Shown: piece by piece, positions 43,852 to 52,419 of the stretch
How the letters are laid out: each line of letters begins with the position of its first letter
How positions within the stretch are numbered: position 1 is the stretch's first letter
Program-made: the position numbers and the translations under genes
The notes under the pieces: model-generated
Database searches by the model: none
Seen by the model: only the letters and a program-made list of their open reading frames with translations
What the model was told of the DNA's origin: nothing
Assembly (NCBI GenBank): GCA_963741615.1
Contig: CAVUIU010000023.1
Span: forward strand, 1-64,000
Direction of reading: 5' to 3'
Origin: UBA9676 sp963741615
GTDB lineage: Bacteria; Actinomycetota; Actinomycetes; Streptosporangiales; Streptosporangiaceae
Length of the DNA: 64,000 nucleotides

Positions 43852-45888
43852 ATGGGTTCTCGGGGAGGGCGCAACGACGAGCCGCCAAGCGGCCAGTCGG
43901 ATGCTCAGATACCCGGGCGCCCGGTGCGAGACCAGTCGCCGGACGGGGGGTGGCCGGGACCCGCCCGCCCCGCTGATTCCGCTCCCTACCAGCAGTCTCG
44001 CGGCGACGGAGGCCCTGCCCGCCGCCCTGGCCCGCCGGGACGCAGGCACGCCGCCGCGGCCCGGCCCGGCACTGCCCCGGGTGGCGGGATCGCGCCGCAT
44101 GGGGGGCCTCCACCGGGCAGCACCTCGCCGGGCAGTCTGCCCCCGCGGAGCGGTCCCCCGCCCGGCAGCACCGGGCCCTCCCGGACACAGCCCCCCCGCG
44201 GCGGTCCCCCGCCCCGCGGCACCGGGCCCTCCCGGACGCAGCCACCCCGTGGCGTCCTCTCTCCAGGGGGACCGATCTCCCCACCCGGCTCCGCGGCCCT
44301 GGGGACAACGCCTCCGCGCGGACTGCCCAGCCCCCGTGGCAGTGCTTCCCCGGGAGCCGAATGGGCGGGCGTTACCTCCACGCGGGGTGCCGTCTCCCGC
44401 GGGGGCTCACCGCGGCGGCGGGGTCCGATCCGGGGCTACCCGCCGATGCCCGGCCAGCCGGGCCCGGTTTACCCGCCCGGCCAGTTCTCCGATTGGAACC
44501 GTCCATCCGTCCGCGCCTCCTGGCTGGGCGCGAACGGCCACGGTGACGGCGCAGGGGAAGCTGATGCCGAACCTGGGTACTCCGTCCTGGCCACCAGCGA
44601 CCCATCGGCGGATGCGACGGCGACCCAGACCTGGGCCGTGATCGACGATACGGGCGGCTGGTCTCCCCCGCCGCTGGCCCGCGACGTGTCCGCGCACACC
44701 GACGGGGAGGGTTTCCCCGGAATCCGGCGGGCGGGCGGGCGCGGGGCGGACGTCCCGCGCGTGGCATTCGGCGCGGCCGGGACCGTGGCGGAGCCCGGCA
44801 GCCGCCAGCTGGCCCCCTGGGAATCCGGCAGCCTGCCTGCCGGCAGTTCACCCGCCAGCAGTTCACCCGCCAGCGGCCCGCCGAGTGGTGACCCAGCCCG
44901 CCTGGCCCGACCGGCCCGCCAGGCCCACCGGGCCAGGGCCGGCAGTTCGCCCGGTCCCGCCAGTCCGGCCGGCCAGCCCGGTCCGCCAGGCACGGCCAGG
45001 CCTCCCGGCAGGCAGGCGCCCGCCTCTCCCGCGGCCCGCGGCGAGCAGACCGCTTCCTGGGACTCGGGCAGCCTGCCCGCCACCGGCCGTGCCAGCGCGC
45101 GCCACGGGCAGGGTGCCGCCCGGACCAGCGGCGAGATCCGCCGCCGGGGTGGCGAGCAGAGAAAACGATCGCACCGCACCCTGATCGGGCTGCTGATGGC
45201 ACCGGTGGTGGTTGTCATCCTGGTCGTGGCGGTGATCGTCTACCTCGGCAGCAGGCCCGTGCCAACCGCCAGCAACGCCGCGGCGCCGACGAGCAAGCCC
45301 GCCGTGGCCCCCACCAGCCCGGCCCCGGCCCCGGGGCCGTGGAGGGACATCACCAGCCAGGCCGTCGATACGCAGCCGCTCAGCAGCCAGGAGCTTTACC
45401 CCGCGCGGTTCGCGGAGGGCGGGAGCGCAGGCATCAGGACAGTGGACCGGGCCAACACCAAGTGCACCAAAGAGGTGATCGGCTCCGCGCTCCGGACGGC
45501 GGTCCGCAAGGGCGGCTGCACCCAGGTCATACGCGCCAGCTACCTGTCCACCAACCGGAAGATGATGGCGACCATCGGCGTCCTGAACCTCGTTGACGTC
45601 GCCGCGGCCGAGAAGGTCGGGAAGGCCTCGGGCGCGACCGAGTTCATCCGCCAGCTGCCCGGCCCGCACGGCCCGACCCGGAATCTCACCAAGGGAACGG
45701 GCCTGGAGGAGGCCACGGTGAAGGGGCACTACCTCATCTTGATCTGGACGGAGTTCGCGAACCTGCATGCCCCCACGGGCAAGAAGCAGCGCAAAGAACT
45801 GGCGAAGTTCTCGTCGGACCTGTTCGCGGGCACGGCCAATGTGAGCCTGACCAGCCGGATGGTGACCGGGCGGCCGCAGATCCCGTGA
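43852..45888 (+). CDS. Large Pro/Gly/Ser-rich membrane protein with an outer Cys-containing domain
   Basis: A 678-residue protein of unknown function. Residues 1-440 are disordered-looking Pro/Gly/Ser/Arg sequence with internal repeats (GTGPSRTQPPRG twice, PASSSPAS). A basic stretch (RRGGEQRKRSHRT) precedes one transmembrane helix (about 447-467, LIGLLMAPVVVVILVVAVIVYLG). A Pro/Ala linker leads to an outer domain of about 170 residues with one Cys pair (ANTKCTKEV...KGGCTQV) and no recognised motif. The layout resembles the gene at 32042-33058. Topology suggests a cytoplasmic disordered tail and a cell-surface domain. It is monocistronic and convergent with truA. Confidence 0.75.
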   Translation: MGSRGGRNDEPPSGQSDAQIPGRPVRDQSPDGGWPGPARPADSAPYQQSRGDGGPARRPGPPGRRHAAAARPGTAPGGGIAPHGGPPPGSTSPGSLPPRSGPPPGSTGPSRTQPPRGGPPPRGTGPSRTQPPRGVLSPGGPISPPGSAALGTTPPRGLPSPRGSASPGAEWAGVTSTRGAVSRGGSPRRRGPIRGYPPMPGQPGPVYPPGQFSDWNRPSVRASWLGANGHGDGAGEADAEPGYSVLATSDPSADATATQTWAVIDDTGGWSPPPLARDVSAHTDGEGFPGIRRAGGRGADVPRVAFGAAGTVAEPGSRQLAPWESGSLPAGSSPASSSPASGPPSGDPARLARPARQAHRARAGSSPGPASPAGQPGPPGTARPPGRQAPASPAARGEQTASWDSGSLPATGRASARHGQGAARTSGEIRRRGGEQRKRSHRTLIGLLMAPVVVVILVVAVIVYLGSRPVPTASNAAAPTSKPAVAPTSPAPAPGPWRDITSQAVDTQPLSSQELYPARFAEGGSAGIRTVDRANTKCTKEVIGSALRTAVRKGGCTQVIRASYLSTNRKMMATIGVLNLVDVAAAEKVGKASGATEFIRQLPGPHGPTRNLTKGTGLEEATVKGHYLILIWTEFANLHAPTGKKQRKELAKFSSDLFAGTANVSLTSRMVTGRPQIP

Positions 45889-45931
45889 AGGCCGCAGGGC
45901 CCTCCGGCCGACCTCCTGACGGCGCCCGGCG

Positions 45932-46774
45932 CTAGCCACGGGCCCCGGGCGTGCCCCGTACCCGCCGGGTGGCCAGTGCCCGCTGCGCCAGCTGATCATC
46001 TGGCGGGTATCCGACCTCTTCCAGGCAGAGACCGTGCGGGGCCACCACCGGGACCGCTGGGTCGCGCCGCGCGGCGGCGAGCACCTGGGCGGGCCATCCG
46101 GCGGGCCTGGCCCCGTCGCCGACCCGCAGCAAGGCACCGACCAGCGCCCGGACCATGTTGTGGCAAAACGCGTCTGCCACCACACTCGCCACCGCCAGCG
46201 TGGGAGCCGGCCTGGACCATTCCAGGCGGAGCAGCTCACGGACCGTGCTCGCGCCCTCGCGGCGGCGGCAGAAAGCCGCGAAGTCGTGCTCGCCCAGACA
46301 CGCCCGGGCGGCCTCGTTCATATCGTCGATGGCGAGCGGGCGGGGATACCACAGGGTCTCGTGCCGCCGCAAGGGGTCGGCCCCGGCCGGGTCGTCACAG
46401 ACCCGGTAGGTGTACCGACGCCACAGGGCGGAGAATCGCGCGTCGAAACCAGGTGGCGCCGGGGCGATCCGGTGCACCCGCACATCGGGCGGGAGCACCC
46501 CGCACAGGCGCCGCTGGACACCGTCCCCGGCAGCCGCCCAGCACGTTCCCGGCAGGTCCACATGCGCGGCCTGGCCCCGCGCGTGGACTCCGGCGTCGGT
46601 CCGCCCGGCCGCGGTCACCTGGGCCGTCTCCGGCAGGCGCAGGACGCGGCACAGCGCCTCCTCGAGCGTCTGCTGGACCGTCCGCCTGCCGGGCTGGCGC
46701 GCCCATCCCGAGAAGCCGGATCCGTCGTAGCCGACAGCGATCCGGACCCGGATCAGCCCCGGGTCATCCGGCAT
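45932..46774 (-). CDS. truA: tRNA pseudouridine(38-40) synthase TruA
   Basis: TruA isomerises U38-U40 in the anticodon arm. The catalytic Asp lies in AAGRTDAGVHARGQ, with YDGSGFSGWARQPGRRTVQ at the N terminus and FCHNMVRALVGALLRVG in the C part. Its normal place is directly behind rplQ, here 15 bases away. Confidence 0.96.
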   Translation of the reverse strand: MPDDPGLIRVRIAVGYDGSGFSGWARQPGRRTVQQTLEEALCRVLRLPETAQVTAAGRTDAGVHARGQAAHVDLPGTCWAAAGDGVQRRLCGVLPPDVRVHRIAPAPPGFDARFSALWRRYTYRVCDDPAGADPLRRHETLWYPRPLAIDDMNEAARACLGEHDFAAFCRRREGASTVRELLRLEWSRPAPTLAVASVVADAFCHNMVRALVGALLRVGDGARPAGWPAQVLAAARRDPAVPVVAPHGLCLEEVGYPPDDQLAQRALATRRVRGTPGARG

Positions 46775-46789
46775 GAGGGGCTGCTGGCC

Positions 46790-47440
46790 CTACTCGCCGT
46801 CGTCCCCTGCGGTGTCGCCCTCAGCGGCCCCGCCCTCAGCGGTGCCAGCCGCCGCCGTCGCCTCGACCGTGTCGCCGGCCGCCGCTGTTTCCCCGGCGTC
46901 GGCGGTCTCCTCCGCCGCAGCATCGTCAGAGGCTGTTTCCTCAGCCGTGTCAGTCTCCGCCGCCGCGGCTGTGTCCTCGGCGGCTGTGTCCTCGGCGGCA
47001 GCCGTTTGCGCCGGAGTGGTCCGGGCAGGGGCCGCCGGCTGGGCGCGCCGGGGACGCCGACGCCGTGGCGACGACGGGGTGGCCTCCTCCCGGACTAGCT
47101 CGATGACAGCGAGCGGAGCGTTGTCGCCCTTGCGCGGCCCGACCTTGGTGATGCGGGTGTACCCGCCGTCGCGGGCGGCGAAGCTCGGGCCGATCTCGGT
47201 GAACAGGGTGTGCACCACACCCTTGTCGGTCACCACGGTGAGCACCTCACGCCGCGCATGCAGGTCTCCCCGCTTGGCGAAGGTGATCAGGCGCTCAGCG
47301 AACGGCCGGAGCCGCCGCGCCTTCGCCTCGGTCGTGGTGATCTTGCCGTGCTCGAACAGAGCGGTGGCAAGGTTCGCCAGGATGTGCCGCTGATGGGCGG
47401 AACTGCCACCCAGCCGCGGGCCCTTGGTGGGCGTGGGCAT
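46790..47440 (-). CDS. rplQ: 50S ribosomal protein bL17 with long acidic tail
   Basis: Residues 1-115 are canonical bL17 (PTPTKGPRLGGSSAHQRHILANLATALFEHGKI). A basic patch (PRRRRPRRAQ) is followed by about 85 residues of Ala/Glu/Asp/Thr repeats (EDTAAEDTAAAAETD) ending DGE. Actinobacterial bL17 often carries an extension, but this one is long (216 residues in all). Last ribosomal gene of the alpha operon. Confidence 0.97.
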   Translation of the reverse strand: MPTPTKGPRLGGSSAHQRHILANLATALFEHGKITTTEAKARRLRPFAERLITFAKRGDLHARREVLTVVTDKGVVHTLFTEIGPSFAARDGGYTRITKVGPRKGDNAPLAVIELVREEATPSSPRRRRPRRAQPAAPARTTPAQTAAAEDTAAEDTAAAAETDTAEETASDDAAAEETADAGETAAAGDTVEATAAAGTAEGGAAEGDTAGDDGE

Positions 47441-47484
47441 CGCAACGTTCTCCTTGCTTCGCTACCCAGAGGTCTGCTACCCCG

Positions 47485-47516
47485 GGGCCTCGATACGTCA
47501 GGGCCTCGATACGTCG
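47485..47516. repeat. Tandem repeat, 16-base unit x2, between rpoA and rplQ
   Basis: GGGCCTCGATACGTC occurs at 47485 and 47501, identical over 15 of 16 positions, in the rpoA-rplQ gap. Confidence 0.7.
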
Positions 47517-47545
47517 TGCTGTGAAACCAGGCGCGGGCCGACCCG

Positions 47546-48562
47546 TCAGTACTGCTCCGTCTCGACGTAGCTCTCGTCGTCGTCCGCGGCGTAATTGTCC
47601 ACCGCGCTGCCCGGATCGAACCCGGGCGGGGAGTCCTTGAGCGCGAGTCCCATGTCGACCAGCTTCTGCTTGACCTCTTCGATCGACTTGGCGCCGAAGT
47701 TCCGGATGTCCAGCAGGTCCTGCTCGCTGCGGGCCACAAGTTCGCCCACGGTGTGGATGCCCTCGCGCTTCAGGCAGTTGTAGGAGCGGACGGTGAGGGT
47801 CAGCTCCTCGATCGGCAGCGCCAGGTCGGCGGCGAGTGCGGCGTCGGTGGGCGACGGGCCGATGTCGATGCCCTCGGCCTCCACGTTGAGCTCCCTGGCC
47901 AGGCCGAACAGTTCGACCAGTGTCTTGCCAGCGCTCGCCACCGCGTCCCGCGGCCGCATGGAGGGCTTGGTCTCCACGTCGATGATGAGCTTGTCGAAGT
48001 CGGTCCGCTGCTCCACCCGGGTCGCCTCGACCTTGTAGGTGACCCGCATCACCGGGGAGTAGATCGAGTCGATCGGGATCCGGCCGATCTCCTGCCCGGG
48101 CTGCTTGTTCTGGGCGGCGGACACATAGCCGCGGCCGCGCTCGACCGTCAGCTCCATCTCCAGCTTGCCCTTGCCGTTGAGGGTGGCGATGTGCATGTCC
48201 GGGTTGTGCACCTCGACGCCGGCCGGCGGCGCGATGTCGGCGGCGGTGACCTCACCGGGCCCCTGCTTGCGCAGGTACATGACGACCGGCTCGTCCTGCT
48301 CGGAGGAGACGACGAGTTCCTTGAGGTTCAGGATGATGTCGGTGACATCCTCCTTGACCCCGGCCACGGTCGAGAACTCGTGCAGCACGCCCTCGATCCG
48401 GATGCTGGTCACTGCCGCGCCAGGGATCGACGACAGCAGGGTGCGCCGCAGTGAGTTCCCGATTGTGTACCCGAATCCTGGTTCGAGCGGCTCGATGACG
48501 AACCTGGACCGGAACTCGTCTGCCGGCTCTTCGGTGAGAGTCGGGCGCTGGGCGATGAGCAT
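47546..48562 (-). CDS. rpoA: DNA-directed RNA polymerase subunit alpha
   Basis: The 338-residue alpha subunit has the assembly domain (PLEPGFGYTIGNSLRRTLLSSIPGAAVTSIRIEGV) and the C-terminal domain (PIEELTLTVRSYNCLKREGIHTVGELVARSEQDLLDIRNFGAKSIEEVKQKL). A short acidic tail follows. It lies between rpsD and rplQ as expected. Confidence 0.98.
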   Translation of the reverse strand: MLIAQRPTLTEEPADEFRSRFVIEPLEPGFGYTIGNSLRRTLLSSIPGAAVTSIRIEGVLHEFSTVAGVKEDVTDIILNLKELVVSSEQDEPVVMYLRKQGPGEVTAADIAPPAGVEVHNPDMHIATLNGKGKLEMELTVERGRGYVSAAQNKQPGQEIGRIPIDSIYSPVMRVTYKVEATRVEQRTDFDKLIIDVETKPSMRPRDAVASAGKTLVELFGLARELNVEAEGIDIGPSPTDAALAADLALPIEELTLTVRSYNCLKREGIHTVGELVARSEQDLLDIRNFGAKSIEEVKQKLVDMGLALKDSPPGFDPGSAVDNYAADDDESYVETEQY

Positions 48563-48674
48563 GTCCTACCCCTTCCGGCGGCGCCCGCTATTTGACGCCG
48601 CGATCTGACCAGACGGCCACCTGCCGTCCCACCCCGGCCGCACCGCATTGCGCGCGGCTGCCCGGGGAAGCTTC

Positions 48675-49301
48675 CTACTTCGAATACAGCTCAACGATGA
48701 GCTGCTCCTGCACCTGGGTATCGATCTGGGCGCGGGCCGGCAGCGAGTGGACGAGCACCCGCATCTTGTCCGGGATGACCTCGATCCACGCCGGGGCCGG
48801 CCGCTCGCCGGCCTCGGCCCTGGCGACCACGAACGGGGTCATCTCCACCGAGGCCGGCCGCACCTCGATGATGTCGCTCTCACTCACCCGGTACGAGGGT
48901 ATGTCCACCTTCTTGCCGTTGACCAGGATGTGGCCGTGCCGCACCAGCTGGCGCGCCATGTCACGGCTCTTGGCGAAGCCGGCCCGGAAGACCACGTTGT
49001 CGAGGCGGGTCTCCAGGATCCGCAGCAGGGCCTCCCCCGTCCTTCCCCTGGTGCGGGTGGCCTCCTCGTAATAGCTGTGGAACTGCCGCTCGAGGATCCC
49101 GTAGATGCGCTTGGCCTTCTGCTTCTCCCTGACCTGGAGCAGGTAGTCGCTTTCCTTCGGGCGGTTGCGGCCATGCTCACCGGGCGGGTAGGGCCGGAGC
49201 TCGATCGGGCACTTGGGCGAGTCGCACTTGGCGCCCTTCAGGAACAGTTTCATCTTCTCGCGGCGGCAGAGCTTGCAGTCCGCACCGGTGTATCGAGCCA
49301 T
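48675..49301 (-). CDS. rpsD: 30S ribosomal protein uS4 (zinc-binding form)
   Basis: The 208-residue protein has the S4 domain (ARQLVRHGHILVNGKKVDIPSYRV). The N terminus carries Cys9-x2-Cys12-x13-Cys26-x4-Cys31, the zinc-binding C+ form. Confidence 0.98.
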   Translation of the reverse strand: MARYTGADCKLCRREKMKLFLKGAKCDSPKCPIELRPYPPGEHGRNRPKESDYLLQVREKQKAKRIYGILERQFHSYYEEATRTRGRTGEALLRILETRLDNVVFRAGFAKSRDMARQLVRHGHILVNGKKVDIPSYRVSESDIIEVRPASVEMTPFVVARAEAGERPAPAWIEVIPDKMRVLVHSLPARAQIDTQVQEQLIVELYSK

Positions 49302-49315
49302 CTGTCAGTTACTCC

Positions 49316-49720
49316 TCAGACCCGGCGCCGCTTGGGCGGCCGGCAGCCGTTGTGCGGAACAGGGGTGACGTCCTGGATCGAGCCGACCTCCAGGCCGGTC
49401 GCCTGCAGGGACCGGATGGCGGTCTCGCGCCCCGAGCCCGGGCCCTTGACGAACACATCAACCTTGCGCATCCCGTGCTCCATGGCCCGCCGCGCCGCGG
49501 CCTCGGCCGCCATCTGCGCGGCGAAGGGGGTGGACTTGCGCGACCCCTTGAAGCCGACCTGGCCGGAGGACGCCCAGGAGATGACGTTGCCGATCGGATC
49601 GGTGATGGAGACGATGGTGTTGTTGAACGTGCTCCTGATGTGGGCGTGCCCGTGGGCGACGTTCTTGCGTTCCTTGCGGCGCACCTTCTTGGCGGCGCCG
49701 GTGCGGCTCTTGGGCGGCAT
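49316..49720 (-). CDS. rpsK: 30S ribosomal protein uS11
   Basis: Canonical uS11 of 134 residues (AHGHAHIRSTFNNTIVSITDPIGN, and the C-terminal IQDVTPVPHNGCRPPKRRRV), with the usual Lys/Arg-rich N terminus. It lies 15 bases upstream of rpsD in the alpha operon. Confidence 0.98.
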   Translation of the reverse strand: MPPKSRTGAAKKVRRKERKNVAHGHAHIRSTFNNTIVSITDPIGNVISWASSGQVGFKGSRKSTPFAAQMAAEAAARRAMEHGMRKVDVFVKGPGSGRETAIRSLQATGLEVGSIQDVTPVPHNGCRPPKRRRV

Positions 49721-49779
49721 CTGCTTCCTTCGTTAACTGGAGGTCGTCGGTTCGCGGCTGATGTGCCGGGCGCCGCGAA

Positions 49780-50160
49780 CTACTTCTTCCCGGCCTTCTT
49801 CTTGCCGGCCACGGTCTTCTTCCTGCCCTTGCGGGTGCGGGCGTTGGTCTGCGTGCGCTGGCCATGCACAGGCAGCCCCCGCCGGTGGCGGATGCCCTGG
49901 TAGCAGCCGATCTCCACCTTGCGCCGGATGTCGGCCTGCACCTCGCGGCGCAGGTCACCTTCGACCTTGTAGGTGGCCTCGATCCAGTCCCGGAGCTTGA
50001 CGAGGTCGTCGTCCCCGAGGTCGTGAACCCGGATGTCGCCGCTGACGCCGGTGGCGGTCAGCGTCTCCAGCGCGCGGGTGCGGCCGATGCCGTAAACGTA
50101 GGTGAGGGCGACCTCAAGGCGCTTGTCGCGCGGGAGGTCAACGCCAACCAATCGTGCCAT
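49780..50160 (-). CDS. rpsM: 30S ribosomal protein uS13
   Basis: Canonical uS13 of 126 residues (MARLVGVDLPRDKRLEVALTYVYGIG and HRRGLPVHGQRTQTNARTRKG). The ATG at 50160 has AAGGAGAG ten bases upstream; the frame extends 13 codons further without a reason to use them. Confidence 0.98.
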   Translation of the reverse strand: MARLVGVDLPRDKRLEVALTYVYGIGRTRALETLTATGVSGDIRVHDLGDDDLVKLRDWIEATYKVEGDLRREVQADIRRKVEIGCYQGIRHRRGLPVHGQRTQTNARTRKGRKKTVAGKKKAGKK

Positions 50161-50249
50161 CTGCGGGCAGCTCTCCTTCGTTCCTGGGAGGTCTGGCACA
50201 CCGCTCCCCCGCCCCTGCCCGGGCGGGCCCCGGCCTCCTTCCGGGGGTT

Positions 50250-50277
50250 CCCTGACCGGACCTGGGTCCGGTCAGGG
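50250..50277 (-). other. Intercistronic hairpin between rpmJ and rpsM
   Basis: Perfect 12-base arms (CCCTGACCGGAC and its complement) flank a CTGG loop. There is no U-run, so it is more likely an mRNA-stability or processing element than a terminator. Confidence 0.5.
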
Positions 50278-50300
50278 TGCGGTGCGCGTGGGTTGCGCCG

Positions 50301-50414
50301 TCAGCCCTGGCGCTGCTTGTGCCGTGGGTCAGTGCAGATGACCATGACGCGGCCATGCCGGCGGATGATCCGGCATTTGCTGCAGATCTTCTTCACACTC
50401 GGCTTGACCTTCAT
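50301..50414 (-). CDS. rpmJ: 50S ribosomal protein bL36 (zinc-binding form)
   Basis: The 37-residue protein reads MKVKPSVKKICSKCRIIRR and ends DPRHKQRQG. The Cys11-x2-Cys14 pair with Cys27 and His32 is the zinc-ribbon C+ form. It sits between infA and rpsM as usual. Confidence 0.97.
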   Translation of the reverse strand: MKVKPSVKKICSKCRIIRRHGRVMVICTDPRHKQRQG

Positions 50415-50503
50415 CGTGGTCTCCTCTGGCGCCGGTGACGTTCCCGGCGCGGGTCGTTCTGGTTTCTCCGGGGGATCGCGGCGGGCTAACGCCAGCGGTC
50501 CCG

Positions 50504-50725
50504 TTACTTGTAGCGGTAGACGATGCGCCCGCGGGACAGGTCGTAGGGGCTCAATTCCACGACGACCCGGTCGTCGGGCAGGATCCGGATGTAGTGCATC
50601 CGCATCTTCCCGCTGATATGGGCCAGGACCTTGTGCCCGTTGTCAAGCTCCACCCGGAAGAAGGCATTCGGAAGTGACTCGACAATCGTGCCTTCGATCT
50701 CGATGGCGCCGTCCTTCTTGGGCAT
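50504..50725 (-). CDS. infA: Translation initiation factor IF-1
   Basis: The 73-residue S1-fold factor has EGTIVESLPNAFFRVELDNGHKVL and SPYDLSRGRIVYRYK, matching IF-1. GGAGG lies immediately upstream of the ATG, and TAGAGT about 20 bases upstream could be a -10 box for infA-rpmJ-rpsM. Confidence 0.98.
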   Translation of the reverse strand: MPKKDGAIEIEGTIVESLPNAFFRVELDNGHKVLAHISGKMRMHYIRILPDDRVVVELSPYDLSRGRIVYRYK

Positions 50726-50994
50726 ATCCTCCGCGCTTCACTCTAGGTCCGCCAGCAGCCGTAACAGCCACTCGCGGTGTGGTTTTCCGTGATCGTGTCC
50801 TGCTGCTCACGACCACCTAGCCTGGTAAGGCTGCCCCGCAGCCCGGGCACATGCTCACACATGATCACCGGGTGCAGGCTGGCCCAGTAAACGGCTGTCC
50901 CACGCCGGCATCTAAGCCAGCCAGGGACAGCTCACAGGCCGCAGCAGAGTCTACGCGACATGAGCTGACTATGCGAACTCCGGCCGGGCCCCTG

Positions 50995-51471
50995 CTATTC
51001 CCGCCGGCGGCGGTTGCGGCGCGGCAGGTCACCGCTGATCCACCGCCCCAGCAGGATGAGGCCGTACGGCCCGGCCACCCACAGAAACCACAAGTTGCCC
51101 GGATGCCCGCTGAGCAGCCAGACCAGGAAGGCGACCAGGCTCACCGACAGCCACGATCCCAGGGCGGCCCGCCAGGCCGGGGAGATGTGGCCGGCCGACC
51201 CGGGCGCCATCAGCCACGGCAGCGGCGTGGGCCCCGGCCGGCCGCGGCGCCCACGCTCCAGCGAGGCATCGGGAAGCTGATACAGGTCGATCCCCGGCAG
51301 ATCTGCCAGCAGCTCATCCAGCTCGCCCAGGGTCTTGGCCGCGTACGCCTTGTCCAGCCGCTCGTTGAACTCGTCGGCCGTCAGCCGTCCCGCCGCGTGG
51401 TGCTCACGCAGCAGCGCCGCCGTCCGGTCGCGGTCCGCGTCCGAGGCACGGATCCTGGGGTCACTGGCCAT
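50995..51471 (-). CDS. DUF1707 SHOCT-like domain membrane protein
   Basis: A protein of about 158 residues. The N-terminal DUF1707 domain is clear (IRASDADRDRTAALLREHHAAGRLTADEFNERLDKAYAAKTLGELDELLADLP). A Pro/Gly linker leads to two hydrophobic segments (LGSWLSVSLVAFLVWLLSG and LWFLWVAGPYGLILLG) and a basic end. Function unknown. The ATG at 51471 is preferred over 51477 because GAGGAG then lies seven bases upstream. It follows map by about 12 bases, so it is likely co-transcribed. Confidence 0.85.
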   Translation of the reverse strand: MASDPRIRASDADRDRTAALLREHHAAGRLTADEFNERLDKAYAAKTLGELDELLADLPGIDLYQLPDASLERGRRGRPGPTPLPWLMAPGSAGHISPAWRAALGSWLSVSLVAFLVWLLSGHPGNLWFLWVAGPYGLILLGRWISGDLPRRNRRRRE

Positions 51472-51482
51472 GGGCATTCTCC

Positions 51483-52352
51483 TCAGCTGTTCGAGCGCGC
51501 CAGTTCCCGGGAACCGCTGTCCGGGCGGGCCGGCTGCCGCCGTGGCCCGGCCAGCCGCGCGAAGCCCGCCGCCCCACCGTCCGCGGCGGTGAGCACCCAG
51601 GGGCCATCGGCCGTGATGGCCACCGTGTGCTCGAAGTGGGCGGACAGGCTGCCGTCCTCGCTCACCACGGTCCAGCCGTCGTCGAGCAGCCGCGTGCCCG
51701 GGCTGCCGAGCACCAGCAGCGGCTCGATGGCCAGGGCCATCCCCTCCGCCAGCAGCGGCCCGCGGCCGGGCGCCCCGTGGTTGGGCACCGCGGGATCCAT
51801 GTGCATCTCGCTGCCGATGCCGTGGCCGCCGTAGTCCTCGACGATCCCGTAGTCGCCTGCCGAGCGGGCATGGCGCTCCACCGCATGCGAGATGTCGCCG
51901 AGCCTCGCACCCGGCCGGGCAGCGGCCAGGCCGTGCCAGAGCGCCAGCTCACAGGCGTCCAGCAGCGCGCTGACCCCAGTGCTCACCGTGCCGACCGGCA
52001 CGGTGAGGGCGGCGTCGGCATGCCAGCCGCGCACGATGGCCCCGCAGTCGATCGACACCAGGTCGCCCTCGCGCACCCGCCGGGCCGGGTCCGGGATCCC
52101 GTGCACGATCTCGTCGTTGAGGCAGACGCAGATGGTCGCCGGGAAACCGTGGTAGCCCAGGAACGATGGGGAGGCACCAGCCGCCCTGATCTCCCCGGCG
52201 GCGACCGCGTCCAGGTCGGCGGTGCTGATTCCCGGTGCCACCGCGGCCGCGGCCGCGCGCAGCGCGCGGGCAACCGCCTGTCCCGCTTCGGCCATGGCGG
52301 CCAGCTGGGCCGCCGTTTTGATCTCTATGCCGGGCTCGTGCCTGATCCGCAT
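51483..52352 (-). CDS. map: Methionine aminopeptidase, type I
   Basis: The 289-residue metalloprotease removes N-terminal Met. The metal ligands are visible: VSIDCGAIVRGWHADAALTV (two Asp), YGGHGIGSEMHMDP (His) and the later Glu residues. A C-terminal extension (RLAGPRRQPARPDSGSREL) exceeds the usual length. The ATG at 52352 has GGAGG four bases upstream. Confidence 0.96.
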   Translation of the reverse strand: MRIRHEPGIEIKTAAQLAAMAEAGQAVARALRAAAAAVAPGISTADLDAVAAGEIRAAGASPSFLGYHGFPATICVCLNDEIVHGIPDPARRVREGDLVSIDCGAIVRGWHADAALTVPVGTVSTGVSALLDACELALWHGLAAARPGARLGDISHAVERHARSAGDYGIVEDYGGHGIGSEMHMDPAVPNHGAPGRGPLLAEGMALAIEPLLVLGSPGTRLLDDGWTVVSEDGSLSAHFEHTVAITADGPWVLTAADGGAAGFARLAGPRRQPARPDSGSRELARSNS

Positions 52353-52419
52353 GGTGCCTCCGGAGTCCCCCTTTACCGTACCCGCCGCGACGGGCCACCC
52401 CCAGGGCATGTTCCGCGCC

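Noticed and set aside
44863..46239. 458-codon minus-strand frame across the 43852 gene and truA
   Set aside because: It is antisense to the large membrane protein gene and out of frame with truA, with Arg/Pro/Gly composition typical of shadow frames.
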